From Taxillus chinensis (lineage: Eukaryota; Streptophyta; Magnoliopsida; Santalales; Loranthaceae), in assembly GCA_023512835.1 (NCBI GenBank), contig CM042092.1, positions 45,068,535 through 45,132,534 on the forward strand: 64,000 bases of DNA, in the 5' to 3' direction. The position numbers and the translations under genes were made by a program. The notes beneath the pieces were generated by a model. It ran no database searches. It was not told the DNA's origin and saw only the letters and a list, made by a program, of their open reading frames with translations. This document shows, piece by piece, positions 23,732-34,889 of the stretch (position 1 is its first letter; every line of letters begins with the position of its first letter).

Positions 23732-24813
23732 TAGCTTTGGAAACAACTTTTCATAATCTAGTGGTAGCGGTTCGAAAGGTGCTGCTTTGGATGCCCTTCT
23801 CCTAGGTCTCTTGTGCTTTAAAGTGGATGATTTGGTTTGCCACGCGGCTTGCACTTGGTCCTGGTGAGTAGTTACTTCCGTTATTCTACCCGTCTTGATT
23901 CCCAACTCATTCCTTTCTCTTGAGGCCACTAGATCATTAAAATTTTTAGTGACATTCCCTACCTTTTTCCATAGTAAACTCCCCGAAGGGTATTGAGGAA
24001 AATGGCCATGAGTTCTTTCTCAGTTAATGGTGGTTAGACCTCGATTGCAACCTCCCTCCAGCGCCTAGCATAGTCTCTGAAGCTTTCAGTTGACTTTTGT
24101 TCCAGTTCCTGTAATGTCAACCTATTAGGAGCTAACTCTGTAATATGCTTGTACTGGTTCAGGAATGCAGTTGCTAGATCTTGCCATGTATTGATGCGAC
24201 TTTTCTGACATTGAAAATACCATTGAAGTGGCCCTCCAGTTAGACTCTCTTGGAAACAGTGTATTAGCAGTTTGTCATTCCCTGTATAAGCAACCATCTT
24301 CATACAATAGATGGTCAAATGAAATTTTGGACCTTGAGTACCATTGAACTTCTCAAACTGGGGCATCTCGAATTTTGGAGGTAAGACTATACTAGGAGCC
24401 AAGCACAATTCATCTGGACTGATCAAGTCATAAGCCTCAGTCTTCTCAACTACTTTCAATCTTTCCTCAAGTTGCGCTATCGTAGGTGATTCAATATCTT
24501 CTTTAGGTTTGGGGGACATCGGTACATCTGCCTCATGCCCCACAGTCAGTGACGTAAAATGGATTTGATTTGGGATACCTCGATGTGCGGAAGTTGGGTC
24601 ATGAACTGGTGTCTGCATTTGTGTGAGAGTCGGTGGTTGCAATGCTTCCTGAGCTTGTTGTTGATTTGGGACTCCTTGTCCTAGGTTTCTGACTAATCTC
24701 GACATCATTTCTGTCAAACGGTCCATTTGCCCTTGCAAATCCCAGAGATTTCTGTACGCTTCTTGATGAGCCTGTTCCAAATTGACCAGTCTTGCCTCTG
24801 TGTTCTCTGCCAT
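23732..24813 (-). pseudogene. gag: Tat-lineage Gag, N-terminal and capsid part
   Basis: Capsid gene of the Tat element. Start chosen at 24813 (MAENTEARLVNLEQ), followed by a coiled-coil stretch (LQGQMDRLTEMMSRLVRNLG), a Pro/Gln-rich linker, and the capsid domain from about residue 140: LPPKFEMPQFEKFNGTQGP, MVAYTGNDKLLIHCFQESLTGGPLQWYF, INTWQDLATAFLNQYKH and ESFRDYARRWREVA. These motifs are diagnostic for Tat/Ogre-type Gag. The frame shifts between about 24034 and 23929, then continues to a solo LTR insertion; the C-terminus resumes at 20898. No protease or pol follows. Confidence 0.9.
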
Positions 24814-26104
24814 GGACCAAGATTGCTGCTTGCTTCTGATTGGTTCTGATGAATCAGCAAAATGATAAGCCCCCCATTTGATTTTTGTTTTGACATGAAT
24901 GTATGCATGAAACTACATGATATTTTTTTCTTTTTCTTTTGAGTTTTGTTTTTCTCACTTTTTTTTTGCTTTGTTTTGTGTTTTGTGTTTTTTTTTGACA
25001 CACATGCATGGATCTTCATAACATGATTTATTGGTTCTTTTTGGATTTTCTATTTTTTCTTGGTTCTTTGGTTTTTTTTTGTTTTTTTTGTTTTTTCGTT
25101 TTGACATGCATGATGTGACATGAGGATGTTTTTGTATTTTTTTTTGTTTTTTGATGTTATTTTTCCTTGGTTCTTTGTTTTTTTTTTTTGCATGCATGCA
25201 TGGAACTACATGATGATGTTTTTGATGATTTTTTTTTGGTTTTTTTTGTTTTATCTTGTTTTTTTTTTTGGTTGGCATAAATACATGTATGGATTTACAA
25301 TGACATGATTGACTGATGATGATTTTTTTTAATCTTGTTATGATGTTTTTGTTTTACTGGCATGTATGCATGCATGGATTTACATGATGTGATTAAAGCA
25401 TGACATGTATCCTAAGTGTGGGTACCATGGAAAGGTATCTTATGTACTAATAAATATGAAAAGCATAAAGATGTACCCGACATGGGCACCCATGAACTAA
25501 TGAGGACTAATGTCGCATACACCTAAATTGAATGATGGATTCTTGAATAGACACCTAACTCTACAGTGTTGAGGTGGTCTATGTGACCGAAAGAATACAT
25601 GAGGAAGGAAATGGAACACTAATCTTAGGGAATGAATGTCAAGGTTATGTATCCTAAAGTGTATGACAGAATAAGACATGATTAGTAAAAAACAATAATG
25701 ATACAATTCACATAAAAACAAGGTTAGTGAAAGTAATATAAATAAAGATATAAGACTAAATTCTTAAAAAGAATAACACAAATATTTACAATATAATATA
25801 AAAAATACAGTAACAAAACAATATGATATGATGAACCTATCCTTTAAAAGGAAAGCTAAAATGGACAAACAATATGTGGGTCGGTGTGCCCCTAATGAGC
25901 AATGATTTCTCACCCTATCTTATTCATTGGTCCACAAGCTTCCTCTCTAGAGGGCTCCGTACACCATGGGATTTACCGGAGGGGGGCCTTAAAAGGACAT
26001 GCCTTAAAAGGACCTCAAGCTTGAGTGAGGAGTCTGGGGTCCCTTCGCGGATAATGATCAACGCTCGGGGCACCCTAATAAACCTCGCTAACCTAAACTG
26101 TGAT
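24814..26104 (-). mobile_element. Tat leader region with ATG-rich repeats
   Basis: Non-coding leader between LTR and gag. At 24880-25400 about six irregular units of 80-110 bp repeat the words (G)CATGCATG, GGATTTACA or GAACTACATGATG and a T-rich run. 25730-26104 has no recognisable content; near 26105 sequence similarity to the LTR begins abruptly, so the LTR end and the primer-binding site have been lost or rearranged. Confidence 0.6.
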
Positions 26105-27510
26105 TTATCTTTTTTTCCTGTTTGTTTGCTTGTTTTTTTTTTTTGTTTTGTTTTAAAGTTTATGTTATCTAAAGCCTCAAGGATGGTCAAAGTTTGAAAC
26201 AATACTAAATTCTATGTTAGATGTTCTAGAAACACCAATGATACTATGAGTAAAAAAAAGAAATAGTAAAAGAAAGAAAAACAAGAAACTTATTTGCTTG
26301 ATTATTTAGAAAACTTTTTTTGTTTTTTTGCTTGAAAAACATTTTTTTTTGTTTTTTTTGTTTTTGTTTTTTTCAAACCTTTTTTTCTAAAACCTTTTTT
26401 GTTTGGAAAACACATTTGTTTGTTTTTTTTTGTTTTTCTTTTTGCCTTTTTTTGTGTTTGTTTTTTTTTTTTTTTGAAAAGATTTGAAAAAAACATTTTT
26501 TTCTTTAAAAAGATCCTTTTTTAATAAGTAAAATAAAATAACAATGCATGAATAATTAAAACAAATGTGATGTGTGTGGGATTGCCATGCACAAAGTAAA
26601 AGCAAGCTCTCTCTCTTCTCCTCTTTTTTTGTTTTTACTTCTCTCTCTCTCTCTTTTGCATTTTTTTTTGTTTTTTTTTTTTTTTTTTGATGTACACGTT
26701 ACAATTATGACTAGATCATATGACCCATACTTACAAAAGCATAAATGACCAATACTAACATCACCCTAATGATCAATCAAAATAAAATAAACGTAAGAAT
26801 AAACAAAAGGAATGAAACGTACCTAAGAGGATAAACAAAAAGAGCCTTTTTATAAACACATAAAAATAGTACTAGTCACCATCATAGCTGTGTGTTGTGG
26901 TTTGGAGGACGCACATCAGAAATAGCACCAAACGAACCCAGGCAAGCGAATATAAAACATAATCATTGAACCCAGGCAAGCCATAGAACAAGATCATTGA
27001 ACTGAGTAAATTCTTGAGCTGAACCAACCATAATGAATATAAAACATGTCATGAAAACAAAGACCAAACAGAGAACCAATGTGTGAACCAGCAACCCATG
27101 GATCTTGAATCAATGACTTTATGAACCGGCGAGCTCAGGAGACAAAAGCAAACTTAGAAACGTTCGAAATAAATAAATGAATGAATAGACCCGGGCATAT
27201 ATTTTTTTTACACCCGGACCAAAATGAAACTGAACAAAAGCTCTTTTTAACATTCAGGCTACATACGGATGTAACCATATAGACCCAGTGGAAACATAAG
27301 ACCGGGTTATACCCTCTTTTGACATTGCTTAAGCATGCTCTAGACCACACTGACGAAACTAGCAGAGGGAAAATCAGAACACCAACGAAACTAATAGAGT
27401 CATGAACAACAACGAAGCAAAACGAGACACACCAAACACCCGATAAATTAAATCAAGAGTAGTACGACTCGGCGGATGTATAAGCAATATAACACAACAG
27501 ATCAATATAG
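26105..27510 (-). mobile_element. 5' LTR of Tat element, inner piece
   Basis: Nearly identical to 11845-13260 of the 3' LTR, including the T-rich runs, the CT-rich block and the CCCAGGCAAGC repeats. It is cut at 27510 by a Sirevirus LTR. The LTR part equivalent to about 13261-14897 is absent from the window; the outer end reappears at 42987. Confidence 0.88.
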
Positions 27511-29537
27511 TGATATAGGTCCCAAAGTGAGTCTAGAGGGGGGTGAATAGACTTTCTTCGTTTGCGGAAGCTAGACTATTAACTGGTTTTGGATTCCTCT
27601 ACAGAAGACTGTGATGGAAGTATTTATGGAGAAGACAATAGTAGTATTGTGAATGATAACGTGAGTGATGATGAACTATCGGACAAAACTGAGATAAGAG
27701 TAAATGCTCTTTTCTCAACACATCTCAGTTATGAAAGTGATGGTTTATGATAAATCGGCGTGTGGAAAACAACACAGAGATTAGACTTAATGGAAGTGCT
27801 AGATCTTTGATGAACAAGAGGTTCTTGAATAATTAGATGGATTACTCTTGTTCTTGGTTCAACGCGGTGCACAGCACTTGGAAGGATTCTCTCAGAGTCT
27901 CTCTCTCTAGCGTTGGAACTCACTTGTGTTGGTTCTACGAAGGATTATTTCTTTCAAGTATGTCAGAACCATTGTCTTGTGTTCTGTGTGTTTCCTTCTT
28001 TTGAGAGAGAGGTTAAACTCTTAATTTTTCTCGATAAGTGTGTGAGATATATATTTTTAAGGTCAAAGTGCTCGTGTGCCGTGTTGTCCATCCCGATAGA
28101 CTGACTTCCCGCCACTGAAAATGCGAAATGTCAAGGGATGGGTTGATCTGCTCTGATTTGCAGATCAGATGCCCATACTGCGTATTTGGCATGCAGTCGA
28201 TCTTGGCCGTTCATCCGTGGATGGTAGTTGGCAGCAATTAATGTGTCATTAAATGCGCTCAACTGCTCAGGACGGCGCAGGCTTACTGTACAAACCCTAG
28301 CTGGCGATATCGCTAAGTGACTATGTTTAGGGTTGTAAGTCTGCCTCGGAGGTAGATGCCTCATAGGTTTGGTGACTCAAAAATTTCAGTTAGAACCTGT
28401 TGTAAGTGGCGAAAGTTTGCTTCAGGCTTTTACAGTGTTTCTGCGAGTCTACGACTCATATCTTCGAGTCTCTGAGGCTAGAGCTCAAGTTGGATTAGTC
28501 TTTTGTGTCACTCTATTAACTAAAGTCTACGACTCTACGAGTCTGCGACTCTTCGAATGGCACTTAGAGTGACTTCTTCGTAGTCCGCCCAATCTAGCTG
28601 TTGTTATCGCTATGAGTCTACGACCCTAGCTCTGCGGGTCTACAACCTTCGGGTCTCTCAGTTTACTATATTTGACTAAGTGGCTCTGAGAATCTTCGAC
28701 TCAATGAATCTTAAACTTCACTTTTCTTCCTTAGTCTTTCGCAGATGCTCATAAACTGAGTCTCCGTATGGCTACGACCCTTCAGCTATAACTCTCAACC
28801 TTCAATCTCCGAGTCTGTAAGTTTGGTAATTTCTTTAGAATAACTGTATCCCTTGATCCAACGACTCTATGACTCTACAACCCTTGAGTTACAGTTTCAT
28901 TTGTTTTCCGGTCTATATAGCATCGACTCTTCGACCTTCAACCTACGAGTCTACGAGTCTTGTTTTCTTAACAGTGTTCAAAAGCTTCGACTCTACGACT
29001 TTCAATTTACGTGTGTACAAGTCCTGTTTTCTTAACAGTGTTCGAAGGCTTCGATTCTACGACTTTCAACCTACGAGTTTACGAGTCCTATTTTCTTAAT
29101 AGTTGTTCGAAGGCTTCGACTCTATGACTCTACGAGTCTTCGAGTCTAGTGGCAGTTTAAGTTCTGTTAATTGACTTAAGTGTTTTTAGGGACTCTACAG
29201 TTCTACAAGCTATGAGTCTACGAGTCATTTAGCATTGGTTACTGTTCTTTAGAATTCTTTGACTCTTTGAGTCTCTGAACATATTGGTGCTTGCAGTAAC
29301 TCTCTCTTCCGTGCTTCGACTCTGAGACCTTCGACCCTGGATCTACGAGTCGCAATGTTCTGCCACTATTTTGCCTTGAGTCTCCAGACCCTACGAGTCT
29401 ACGAGTCTCTTGCCAATATGTCCTACGACAGTTTCACTTCTACGAACTCGACTCTTCGACCCTACGACCTTCGGTTCTTCGAGTCTCCAGACTTAGATTA
29501 TATTTTGGCAGCTTCACCAAATCTTATATTCCCAATA
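27511..29537 (-). mobile_element. Sirevirus 3' LTR (2027 bp)
   Basis: On the minus strand it starts TATTGGGAATATAAG (TG changed to TA) right after a polypurine tract and ends GTCTATTCACCCCCC...GGGACCTATATCA. A CTATTCACCCCCCCTCTAG block close to the LTR end is typical of Sirevirus-like copia LTRs, and two more LTRs in this window share it (51770-51795, 55615-55635). It is inserted in the Tat 5' LTR at 27510; candidate TSD TATAG (27506-27510) has no visible partner because the element's 5' half is deleted. A word array fills most of it. Confidence 0.85.
28430..29490. repeat. CTACGAGTCT / CGACTCT word array in LTR
   Basis: About 1 kb dominated by variants of CTACGAGTCT, CGACTCTACGA and TTCGAC, spaced irregularly. 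A larger unit (TTTTCTTAACAGTGTTCGAAGGCT type) is repeated three times at about 28965-29115. Many words are partly self-complementary. Confidence 0.8.
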
Positions 29538-29550
29538 ATCTCCCCCTATT
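29538..29550 (-). other. Polypurine tract of Sirevirus
   Basis: Minus strand AATAGGGGGAGAT immediately precedes the LTR start. The same kind of tract (TTGGGGGAGAT) precedes the Sirevirus 3' LTR at 47014. Confidence 0.8.
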
Positions 29551-29941
29551 TAATGTAAGCTGACAAAGGGTGAAAACATGAAGTCTGAGACTACGAGTTT
29601 GATGGACAGTTTTAAGTTGAAAGAAAATATCTTTGCATACGAAAAATTTGGAGGAGATTAAAATTACAAAAATGCACACTCCTCTCCCTCGTAGGCATGA
29701 AGCTGCGTTAGCTGGCTCCTGTCAAAAGTAACTCCCCCTACGACCTTGCTCCCCCTGAGATATACTCCCCCTTTCTGGGGTGAGGAACAAGCACCAGAAC
29801 AGAAATCACAGGGGAGCAATGTAATAAATCACATAACAGCAGGTAGCAAAGACATACACAAAAAGTAACTGATAGAAAGTAAGTACACAGAAAAGTGAAA
29901 AACAAGAAAAGCAGTGTACAAGGAAATAGAGTACAAGACAT

Positions 29942-30991
29942 TTATGGTTTAAATTCAGAATATGGTACACTCTGTGTAAACAGAAAAATAGTGGTTTGCT
30001 CATGCAGGAGTTGAGCAGTAGTCAGATGTAGCAAGGCAGCGTGACTGCTCACACGATCAAATTCAGGCATGAGGGCAGGGAAGCCAGTGGTGGTCAAGAT
30101 GCGGATATAGTGGCAAACATAGAAACCACAACTATGAGCATCATCCTGAGCTGGGACGCCTTGCTTGACTCGGGTGATCTCCATTGGTTTTGACAGATGA
30201 TAGCCACCGCACCCATGCGAATAGCCCTGCATGACTCTCGTGAGGGTGCGATTAAATTCTCGAAGTTGTTCCCGCCTATGGATTAGTAAGGTGGTAGGCT
30301 TTGAGTCAAAGATGTCGATCCGCTGATCTTTGAAATTGATATTGAGGAGAAACCAGTGAGGTGATGTGGAGAGGTAAGGGATGAGCACATGGTCCACCTC
30401 GTCCCATGGATGGAAAGAGTTCTCATATCTCCGACCCTGGATAAACTCAATCAGGGATGCATCATCAAGGAGCTGATCCTGCAAAATAGGCAAACAAAGC
30501 TCGACGCAGGTATCGCGGCGGATATGGAGAGGAAGCTTGGCCAGATGAGACTTTTGGGAAAAGATGAAATGTGTCATATCAATATTATCCATTTCTTCAC
30601 CGTCGTGTAGTAAACAACAGAGTTCTGGGCCAGTGAAGAAGACTTCGTAGCCACACATCTGCGCAGTGGTATCCCCAACAACATAGGTGTTGAAAGCAGC
30701 AAGTTCAGCTGAGGTGCTTCCTGTGGTTACAATGCGTGGTGGGACTAGTGGTTGGTCGGTGGTAGTAGCAGGCATGGTATACTCAGCCATACTTGGATGG
30801 GTAGTTGAGGGACTAGGCTGAGTGGAAGAAGATGGTTGGTAGGGAGCAGCTGTCTGCTTCTTCATGCGTGTTGCAATGGGCACATCATCATCATCATCAG
30901 AATCTGCGATGACAATGGTTCTGTGTGCATGCTTTCGCCCATGCGAGTAAGTGGTTGTAGATGGAGGTGGTGAGTGACTCGGGGGAGGCAC
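29942..30991 (-). pseudogene. Accessory gene 2, Ulp1 (C48) protease part
   Basis: A 349-codon open frame, the best preserved Ulp1 domain here. After a Ser/Pro-rich, acidic N-terminus (an SDDDDD stretch near residue 31) come VLIPYLSTSPHWFLLNINF (His212), RIDIFDS (Asp229) and QDDAHSCGFYVCHYI (Gln282, Cys288), the full catalytic set of Ulp1/SENP-type cysteine proteases, which cleave SUMO precursors or conjugates in eukaryotes. Whether this copy is active is unknown. It is the 3' part of a larger gene starting at 34713, separated by frameshifts near 31000-31069 and 31915 and by a solo LTR. It ends about 390 bp before the polypurine tract, the env position of the element. Confidence 0.88.
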
Positions 30992-31068
30992 TGCTGGCTA
31001 TGGAGGATCTACAGGGTCAGGTGCAAGCCGGTCGGATGGCTGTGGGTGAGTGTTTTTGACAGTGAGAG

Positions 31069-32125
31069 TTATTTCCCCACTGGCAAGACGATGACATTCA
31101 GAAAGAATAGCTCCCAGAGTTGTACTGAGTCCTTGGTATTGTCTCTGGCAAGCACCTTTAATGTCTTCATAGTGTTCCTCCAGATGTCTAAACCATCAGA
31201 GTTTACACGTGTGAGAGATGTCATTTCTTGCTGCACCTTGTCTAGGGTATAGTCTGATAACTCAACTTGAGTTCGTACCTCTTCTATACCTGATTCCATG
31301 GCAGCCAGTCATTCTTCAAAAGCATGAGATACTAATGTTTTAAGGATGCCGGAGGAAATCAGTTTCTCAATGACCTTGCTTGCCAGAGGATCTACTTCTT
31401 CAACCATCAGGGAGCGAGAGTGAGACGCAGCTGGTACTGGAATAGCCATTGGGATATTGACTGCGAACTCCTCACTCGCTTGAGTGGCCACTTGATGAAT
31501 TAATGGTGCAGATGGTGTGGCCATCTCAGAGCTTTCCACAGGCTCAGGGACCTGTGGAACAGCTCCTGCAGCAGAATCACTGGCTGCAGCAGCAAGAGTT
31601 TCTTCTTCTTCTGCTTCTTCCTCCACAGTATTTGGTACCATCTCAGCATCATGAGGAGTAGATGAGGCAGGTGAGTCCACCATGATGGGAGATGGGGCAA
31701 CCATTGAGGCAGCTTCTACTGGATCTCTTCTTATAAGACCCTGCTCAACCAACCAGTCAATCAGATGGTCTCTGTCTACCATCTGCTTACCAAAGGCGAT
31801 CCATGCCTTCTGTAATTCGGTGGGGGTCATATGAGCCTTGGCATACTCCATATGGAAATCTTCTAGCTCAGACTCCCCAAGAGAGCTCAATAGAACAGGT
31901 GTCGTACCCCTATCCTCCTGGGGTTTCCTGTGCTGGTGTCTGCCCTCCATCTGTAGGGTCTCTAATTTCTGCAGTATCCTTGGGCAGCTTGGTAGTAGGG
32001 GCCTCCTCAGGTGTAGAACCAGTGGGGAGATGAGTTCTGGCAATGTTCTCCACCACTTCAGCTATATGTATTGTTGCGGCGGACGCAGAGGAGCCACTAG
32101 AAGTCTGTGGGACACAGACCGGCTG
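31069..32125 (-). pseudogene. Accessory gene 2, linker with coiled coil
   Basis: Joins the transposon domain to the protease. It is rich in Pro, Thr, Glu and Ala (for example VEEEAEEEETLAAAA). It contains a conserved-looking stretch ELQKAWIAFGKQMVDRDHLIDW with a counterpart in accessory gene 1 (residues around MQYNVHKADVYNFFQ...INWAF), and a predicted coiled coil (MESGIEEVRTQVELSDYTLD). Breaks: a frameshift near 31915, a stop at 31309-31311 in frame, another frameshift before 30991. Its upstream border is the solo LTR that starts at 32126. Confidence 0.7.
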
Positions 32126-32644
32126 TGTCACGCCCCGGATTTCCAACCCGAGGAAACCGGTACGTGACTCCCCATTCACCCACACGGAGGGCAATGGGGT
32201 TGGATTACTGAATGCCACACAAGCAAGTCTAACAATTACAATAAATCAAATAAGCCACCTCTTTATTTAATTCCAAATCCAAAACATCAAAGGTTCACAA
32301 AACAACCAAGTCCCTGATTACAGTTCAATCCCTTTGTACATTCCCCTCCCTGAGGTTACATAAATCATAAAAGTACATTCCGAAATGAACAATAAAGTGG
32401 AGAGGGTCTTCCACCTTGGTGTATCCACCTAACGCCCGTAAGTCCCTGGAAAAACAAACAAACAGAAAAAGAGGGAGAAACAACCAGAGACAACCTCAGG
32501 TAGGGATCATGTCTCCCAACCCATCCCATGTTCCTAGCTTTACATGCCATGTGTACAAGTGCGTTGTCGTGATACAATAATTTCAACGGACATAATAACA
32601 ATCACATCAACAATTTACAATCTTCCACCGCCACACAGGGCTAA

Positions 32645-32790
32645 CACTTTAACCACAAGTGATTTAACCGCCTCTTCAGGCCAAGTTATTTAACCGCCTC
32701 TTCAGGCCAAGTGATTTAACCGCCTCTTCAGGCCAAGTGATTTAACCGCCTCTTCAGGTCAAGTGATTTAACCGCCTCTTCAGGCCAAGT
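32645..32790. repeat. 26-bp minisatellite in Tekay LTR
   Basis: Five copies of a unit containing TTTAACCGCCTCTTCAGGCC. The related LTR at 41147-42986 has the same array at 41665-41790 with slightly different spacing. Confidence 0.9.
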
Positions 32791-33592
32791 ATACCAAGCA
32801 CACAACACACATGGTCACTCAAGCATACAACCAAATACTTGGTGTGCACCCGTTCACAAGCGCACAAACCCAACCATTCAGGCCATAGAGCAAACATCCA
32901 AGCATACACACATACACTAAACCACGAGTCCAGTACACGGACATATTACCAAACACTTAATGGGCATATACACACAGCCCTAAGTTCACACGGGCATTTC
33001 ATCAAACATAATGTGGCGGGCATGTCGTACAGGCATTTTATCAAACACTTTTCATGCATCACACAAACACCGAAACACCAAAATCGCCATTGAAGGCCAA
33101 CATTCATATAGAGGTCACACCTATATGAATTTACATATAAATAATATAACGTATAGATACTGCCTAATGCCTAGGACCCTAGGACGGAGGAGGGTTTAGG
33201 AAGAACAGAACCCCTACCTTACAACAGATCTTCCTTGCTCCCGCGCTAAACGTCGTCCTCCCCACACAAGATGCTCCGCCAAGAACCAGCAACTCCCCTT
33301 CCTCTCTCTCTCTAGCCTCTCTCTCTCTCTACGACGGCCGCAGCAGTGAAGAGAACCCTAAACCTAAAACGAGGGCTTCTCCTCCTTATATAGACAACAC
33401 AAGCATCAAAACGACGTAGTTTTGATTAAGTGAATCCCAAATCAAAACGACGTAGTTTTGATCACACAAGTTAGCACCTTTTCGCACCCCTATAGGCCAA
33501 AATACTCAGAATTTCAACATGGTCCTTTGGAGAAAGTTCCTTAGAATGTCAAAACCAAGGGAACCATGCAAAAATATGCCTGCACACCAATT

Positions 33593-33620
33593 TGCACGTG
33601 AATTCCCCAATTCACGTGCA
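33593..33620. promoter_or_regulatory. G-box inverted repeat in Tekay LTR
   Basis: TGCACGTGAATT, four bases, then its exact inverse complement AATTCACGTGCA. Each arm contains CACGTG, the plant G-box bound by bZIP and bHLH factors. Three more CACGTG sites follow at 33696, 33716 and 33798. The related LTR has a similar pair at 42664-42692. Function is inference. Confidence 0.6.
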
Positions 33621-33897
33621 ACTCCATATGGACTCCAAATGCTCTCAAACTTCACCCCTAGCCTCCTTGCATTATTTAGAAGACAATTACACTTGCACGT
33701 GAATTGGACCCATATCACGTGCACCTCACATACATGTCCATTTGGCCCGAAACTTCGTGGTAGATAGAGGACATCATTCTAAGCATCTTTCCTTTTGCAC
33801 GTGAATTCATTGGAGTCCATTTACTAGGTCAAAATCTAGAAAAACTCTACTCAGGAGGCAAAACTGACTAACTCAAGGTACGGGTCCTTACAGGCTG

Positions 33898-34713
33898 TCG
33901 TGCTTTGTGAGCTAGGGCCCGTACAGAGCTGGCTGTGTCCTCTGCATGACTTCTCGTACTTGAATCAGGCCTCTTCATTGACTTGATCTCCAGCCGACCA
34001 TCCTCATAGATGCTTTTAAAAATGTATTTGGCCGGCATTGGCACTGTAGGTCTGTTGTAGAATACGTCAGGGTGCAAGAACCTTAGGACTTTGGTGAGAA
34101 GTAGTCCAAAGTGTCCCTTCTTGCTCTTGATCATGGTGTGTATCTGAGTTCCCCATTCTACTCGTCTTCCCTGTAGAACACTACACATGATCCTCATCTA
34201 CTCATGGCTTGCAGAGTCATGAGCAGTCTTCTTACACAGTAAGCACTGTCCGGTAACTATGAGAGTCGCCAGTGCCTCACCGGAAAACCCAATCTTCAGG
34301 GCTCCCCGACCTTGCTTTCCGGGATTGGAATACCCAAGAAAAGACTTACACTCTTCTCTGGAGAGACTAGGAAGAGGATCAAAGTTACCTTTAGGAAGTT
34401 GAAGTGCATTTCGGAGCGTTTCGGCAGAGACTCGAATCTCTACTCTGTGTACCGTTCCCACAATGTCATCTCCAGCGAATACCAAGGTCTCATAAAATTC
34501 CGAGACATCTTCTATCAGCAAGTCTTGCATCCCCGAACAGACATATGCAATGCCAGTATCATCAAGGCGACTTCTGAATTCGTCCAGCCAGCTGACTTTG
34601 GGGTCGCCTATGGCTTCCCAATCGATGATGAATCCCGGGACGATGTTGCGTAGATAGTCGGCCATCAAGGAGCTTGGACCTGCCATGTAGCTTGTAGAGA
34701 GAGAAAGAGACAC
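33898..34713 (-). pseudogene. Accessory gene 2, plant-transposon domain
   Basis: Start of the Sirevirus accessory gene on the minus strand. From 34713 (or the ATG near 34684) it reads FIIDWEAIGDPKVSWLDEF, LLIEDVSEFYETLVFAGDDIVGTV, VSAETLRNALQLP and GEALATLIVTGQCLLCKK, aligning block by block with accessory genes 1 and 3 (DWxxx...W...LLI(D/E)D(I/V)SEFY...(L/I)R.AL.LP...CLL). I take this as the 'putative plant transposon protein' domain (Pfam PF20167 as I recall). An in-frame TAG at 34198-34200 is followed by MRIMCSVLQGRRVEWGTQIHTMI in the same frame. The sequence then runs to the solo LTR border at 33897. Confidence 0.82.
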
Positions 34714-34768
34714 TCGTAGAGAGAGATTGTAAGGTTCGAAGGTGGTCAGGGGAGAGAGAAAGAAAGAG

Positions 34769-34774
<6 letters not shown>

Positions 34775-34804
<30 letters not shown>
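34775..34804. repeat. (GA)n microsatellite in accessory-gene leader
   Basis: Pure GA tract between the TATA box and ATG of accessory gene 2; on the gene strand it is a CT tract in the 5' leader. Confidence 0.9.
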
Positions 34805-34809
<5 letters not shown>

Positions 34810-34870
34810 GGGTTAGGGTTCGAGTGTGAAAACGACGAACATACCTCTGGGCTCCGTCTCTATCAGTGAC

Positions 34871-34880
34871 TTATATATGA
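34871..34880 (-). promoter_or_regulatory. TATA box of accessory gene 2
   Basis: Minus-strand TCATATATAA about 160 bp upstream of the first ATG, followed by a leader with ACCCTAACCCTAGAAC and a CT tract, like typical plant 5' leaders. It suggests the accessory gene has its own promoter and is not only read through from the LTR. Confidence 0.6.
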
Positions 34881-34889
34881 GTTGAGAAG

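Larger units (their letters stand above)
32126..33892 (-). mobile_element. Solo Tekay-like LTR (1767 bp), TSD GGCTG
   Basis: Plus-strand TGTCACGCCCCGGATTTCC to GGGTCCTTACA, flanked by GGCTG at 32121-32125 and 33893-33897, inside the linker of accessory gene 2. It is the same family as the LTR at 41147-42986, which belongs to a minus-strand Tekay element; the orientation is therefore minus. Minus-strand order: CACGTG-rich part, ACGT palindromes, TATA-like TATATAAGGAGG (33384-33395), a (GA) tract, then the 26-bp repeats. It inserted after the Sirevirus and is one of the youngest layers. Confidence 0.93.

Noticed and set aside
29942..30991. Host SUMO protease gene
   Set aside because: The frame is tied to the transposon domain upstream and to a polypurine tract and LTR downstream; two similar copies sit in the same context. 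It is an element gene, not a host locus.
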